A stretch of 8,555 bases of DNA, from NCBI GenBank assembly GCA_943845485.1, contig CALTNV010000076.1:1-8555 (forward strand). Reading direction: 5' to 3'. The DNA comes from an uncultured Flavobacteriales bacterium. GTDB taxonomy: Bacteria > Bacteroidota > Bacteroidia > Flavobacteriales > CALTNV01. The position numbers and the translations under genes were made by a program. This document shows positions 7,498-8,555 of this stretch, piece after piece (within the stretch, counting starts at the first letter, position 1; the number at the start of each line of letters is the position of its first letter). A model generated the notes under the pieces. The model worked only from the letters and a program-made list of their open reading frames with translations. It did no database searches and was not told the DNA's origin.

Positions 7498-8095
7498 TTA
7501 TTAAAGATTTTAATATTATTGGGTCTTGAGTTATTTTTAAGTCAATATTTTTACTTGTTAACGTATTGATTTCTTTAATTTTACTATTTAACAGTGGACT
7601 CAATCTAAATTTAGTTTCCCATAATTCTTTTTTAAGTTGAAGTATTTGTTCAATATTATAATTTTCTCCAAATAATAAAATCTTTATGCTATTCTCAATA
7701 TTTTCATTTCTTATGACTGAATTAATAAACAACTCTAGGTTCTGATATACTATTTTTACAGGAATGGAAATATTATTTCCACTTACATTCCTTGATTTAT
7801 TAGAACCACTAAACTGGACTAATGGAATTTTGTTTTCATTACACCAACCAATAAGTTCATTCCTAATTTCAACGCTATCTTTCTTATGAGAATTATCAAC
7901 GTGATCAAAAAAAGACTCATGAAAAAGTATAATACTATCGTCCGAATAAATTTTATCCTTCCTATTTAGGTTTTCATCTCTTATTTGCTTGTATGAGTAT
8001 ACAGTTTTTATAATTGAATTATATTTTTGGAATTTCAAAGTATTCCATCCTAATTTTATTTGCCTTGGCTTTTTATCATCGATTAAATAAATCAT
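7490..8095 (-). CDS. Receiver-like (pseudo-receiver) protein
   Basis: 201 residues. It starts MIYLIDDKKPRQ, the first receiver strand with an acidic pair at D6/D7. The strand where the phospho-acceptor Asp should lie reads SIILFHESFF, with H59 near the expected site. A later strand, IPLVQFSGSNK, carries S96 where receivers have Ser/Thr, and SIPVKIVY offers K114 at about the conserved-Lys place. Residues 136-201 are mostly helical and unassigned. This looks like a receiver fold that cannot be phosphorylated normally and so may act by protein-protein contact. It starts one base after the stop of the upstream gene and overlaps the receiver-HEPN gene by 8 bases, so all three are probably made together. 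No named family is recognised; the receiver relationship is an inference from strand pattern and key residues. Confidence 0.6.
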   Translation of the reverse strand: MIYLIDDKKPRQIKLGWNTLKFQKYNSIIKTVYSYKQIRDENLNRKDKIYSDDSIILFHESFFDHVDNSHKKDSVEIRNELIGWCNENKIPLVQFSGSNKSRNVSGNNISIPVKIVYQNLELFINSVIRNENIENSIKILLFGENYNIEQILQLKKELWETKFRLSPLLNSKIKEINTLTSKNIDLKITQDPIILKSLINE

Positions 8096-8096
8096 A

Positions 8097-8555
8097 CTAA
8101 TACATTTTTAAAATAAATTCAACACCTTCTATTTCATCTTTAGATTCTATAAATTCCATCTGCTTACCATTCCAAAAATTAACCAATCCAAAAGATTTCT
8201 TATCATTAAAAAATGCTTTAATATAAAGATCACATAATCCGTTAATTTGGCGGTTGATTAATTCTGGAAAATCATCACCATGCCTAAAGTCAACAAAATC
8301 TTTCCCATAAATTTTAGAATTTAAAATGACTATTTTAAATTCTTTTAGATTGTTCTTATCATAGCCAAAATATAATTTCACCCTAAGTTGTTGACCCTTA
8401 TGATGGTTTTTAGACATTAAAATAATTTTACTAAAAGCTTGTGATAAAGCCTCTACATAAGTAAAAAGATCAACCGTATCAGAAAAACCATCATCAAATT
8501 CAATACTATAGTCTTCTTCATTGCTGAATTTTAAAAAAATAACACTATCAATGAT
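8097..8555 (-). CDS. Unknown protein, C-terminal part (5' end outside window)
   Basis: The frame is open from the right edge to the stop at 8097, giving 152 residues. An ATG at 8417 lies inside it, but the 46 codons before it read as ordinary protein (IIDSVIFLKFSNEEDY, then FDDGFSDTVDLFTYVEALSQ), so the gene very likely starts beyond the window. I do not recognise the family with confidence. The order VEALSQAFSK, QLRVKLYFGYD, FKIVILNSKIYGK, KKSFGLVNFWNGK and EGVEFILKMY vaguely recalls a GHKL/histidine-kinase ATPase (N box, strand, D box, G box, closing strand) with its key Asn and Asp replaced by Lys and Asn. If so it would be a degenerate kinase-like partner for the receiver proteins that follow. 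That reading is weak. The stop is one base from the next start, so it belongs to the same operon. Confidence 0.6.
   Translation of the reverse strand: MIDSVIFLKFSNEEDYSIEFDDGFSDTVDLFTYVEALSQAFSKIILMSKNHHKGQQLRVKLYFGYDKNNLKEFKIVILNSKIYGKDFVDFRHGDDFPELINRQINGLCDLYIKAFFNDKKSFGLVNFWNGKQMEFIESKDEIEGVEFILKMY

Overview
The window looks like chromosomal or island DNA from a member of the Bacteroidota, most likely a flavobacterium-like organism. By eye the DNA is very AT-rich (roughly 30% GC). Genes have A/T-rich leaders without Shine-Dalgarno sequences, the one promoter-like box resembles the Bacteroidota -7 element (TAnnTTTG), and the DUF3127 single-strand-binding-like protein is typical of this phylum. 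Every intact gene lies on the minus strand, so transcription runs from high to low coordinates. No tRNA, rRNA, CRISPR array or transposase is visible, and no gene-free stretch exceeds about 80 bases.

Right block (8555 to 5782): three tightly packed genes. The first runs off the right edge, and only its last 152 residues are present; an internal ATG at 8417 is probably not its start. One base later begins a 201-residue protein that resembles a receiver domain without its phospho-acceptor aspartate. Its stop overlaps by 8 bases the start of a 571-residue protein that joins an N-terminal alpha/beta domain, a complete-looking response-regulator receiver (D231/D232, D288, S326, K348) and a helical C-terminal region with an RNxxxH motif typical of HEPN ribonucleases. 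This reads as a possible phosphorelay-like or ligand-sensing system with an RNA-cleaving output, and it is the best candidate here for an undescribed system.

Left block (5702 to 88): after a 79-base intergenic region with a likely promoter and a small inverted repeat come four genes. They encode a DUF3127 SSB-like protein with an acidic DDGLPF tail, a RecD/Dda-type superfamily 1B helicase, a TPR protein ending in cold-shock-like OB folds, and an AAA/SMC-like ATPase. The helicase and TPR genes overlap by 11 bases and the ATPase starts 16 bases after the TPR gene, so the group is probably one operon acting on nucleic acids.

Left edge: the ATPase stops abruptly just after its Walker B motif. 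The first ~107 bases read in the opposite direction as what looks like the C-terminal tail of an ATPase of the same kind. The two pieces share a junction at about 94-107. This suggests an inversion inside the gene or a fold-back chimera in the assembly.
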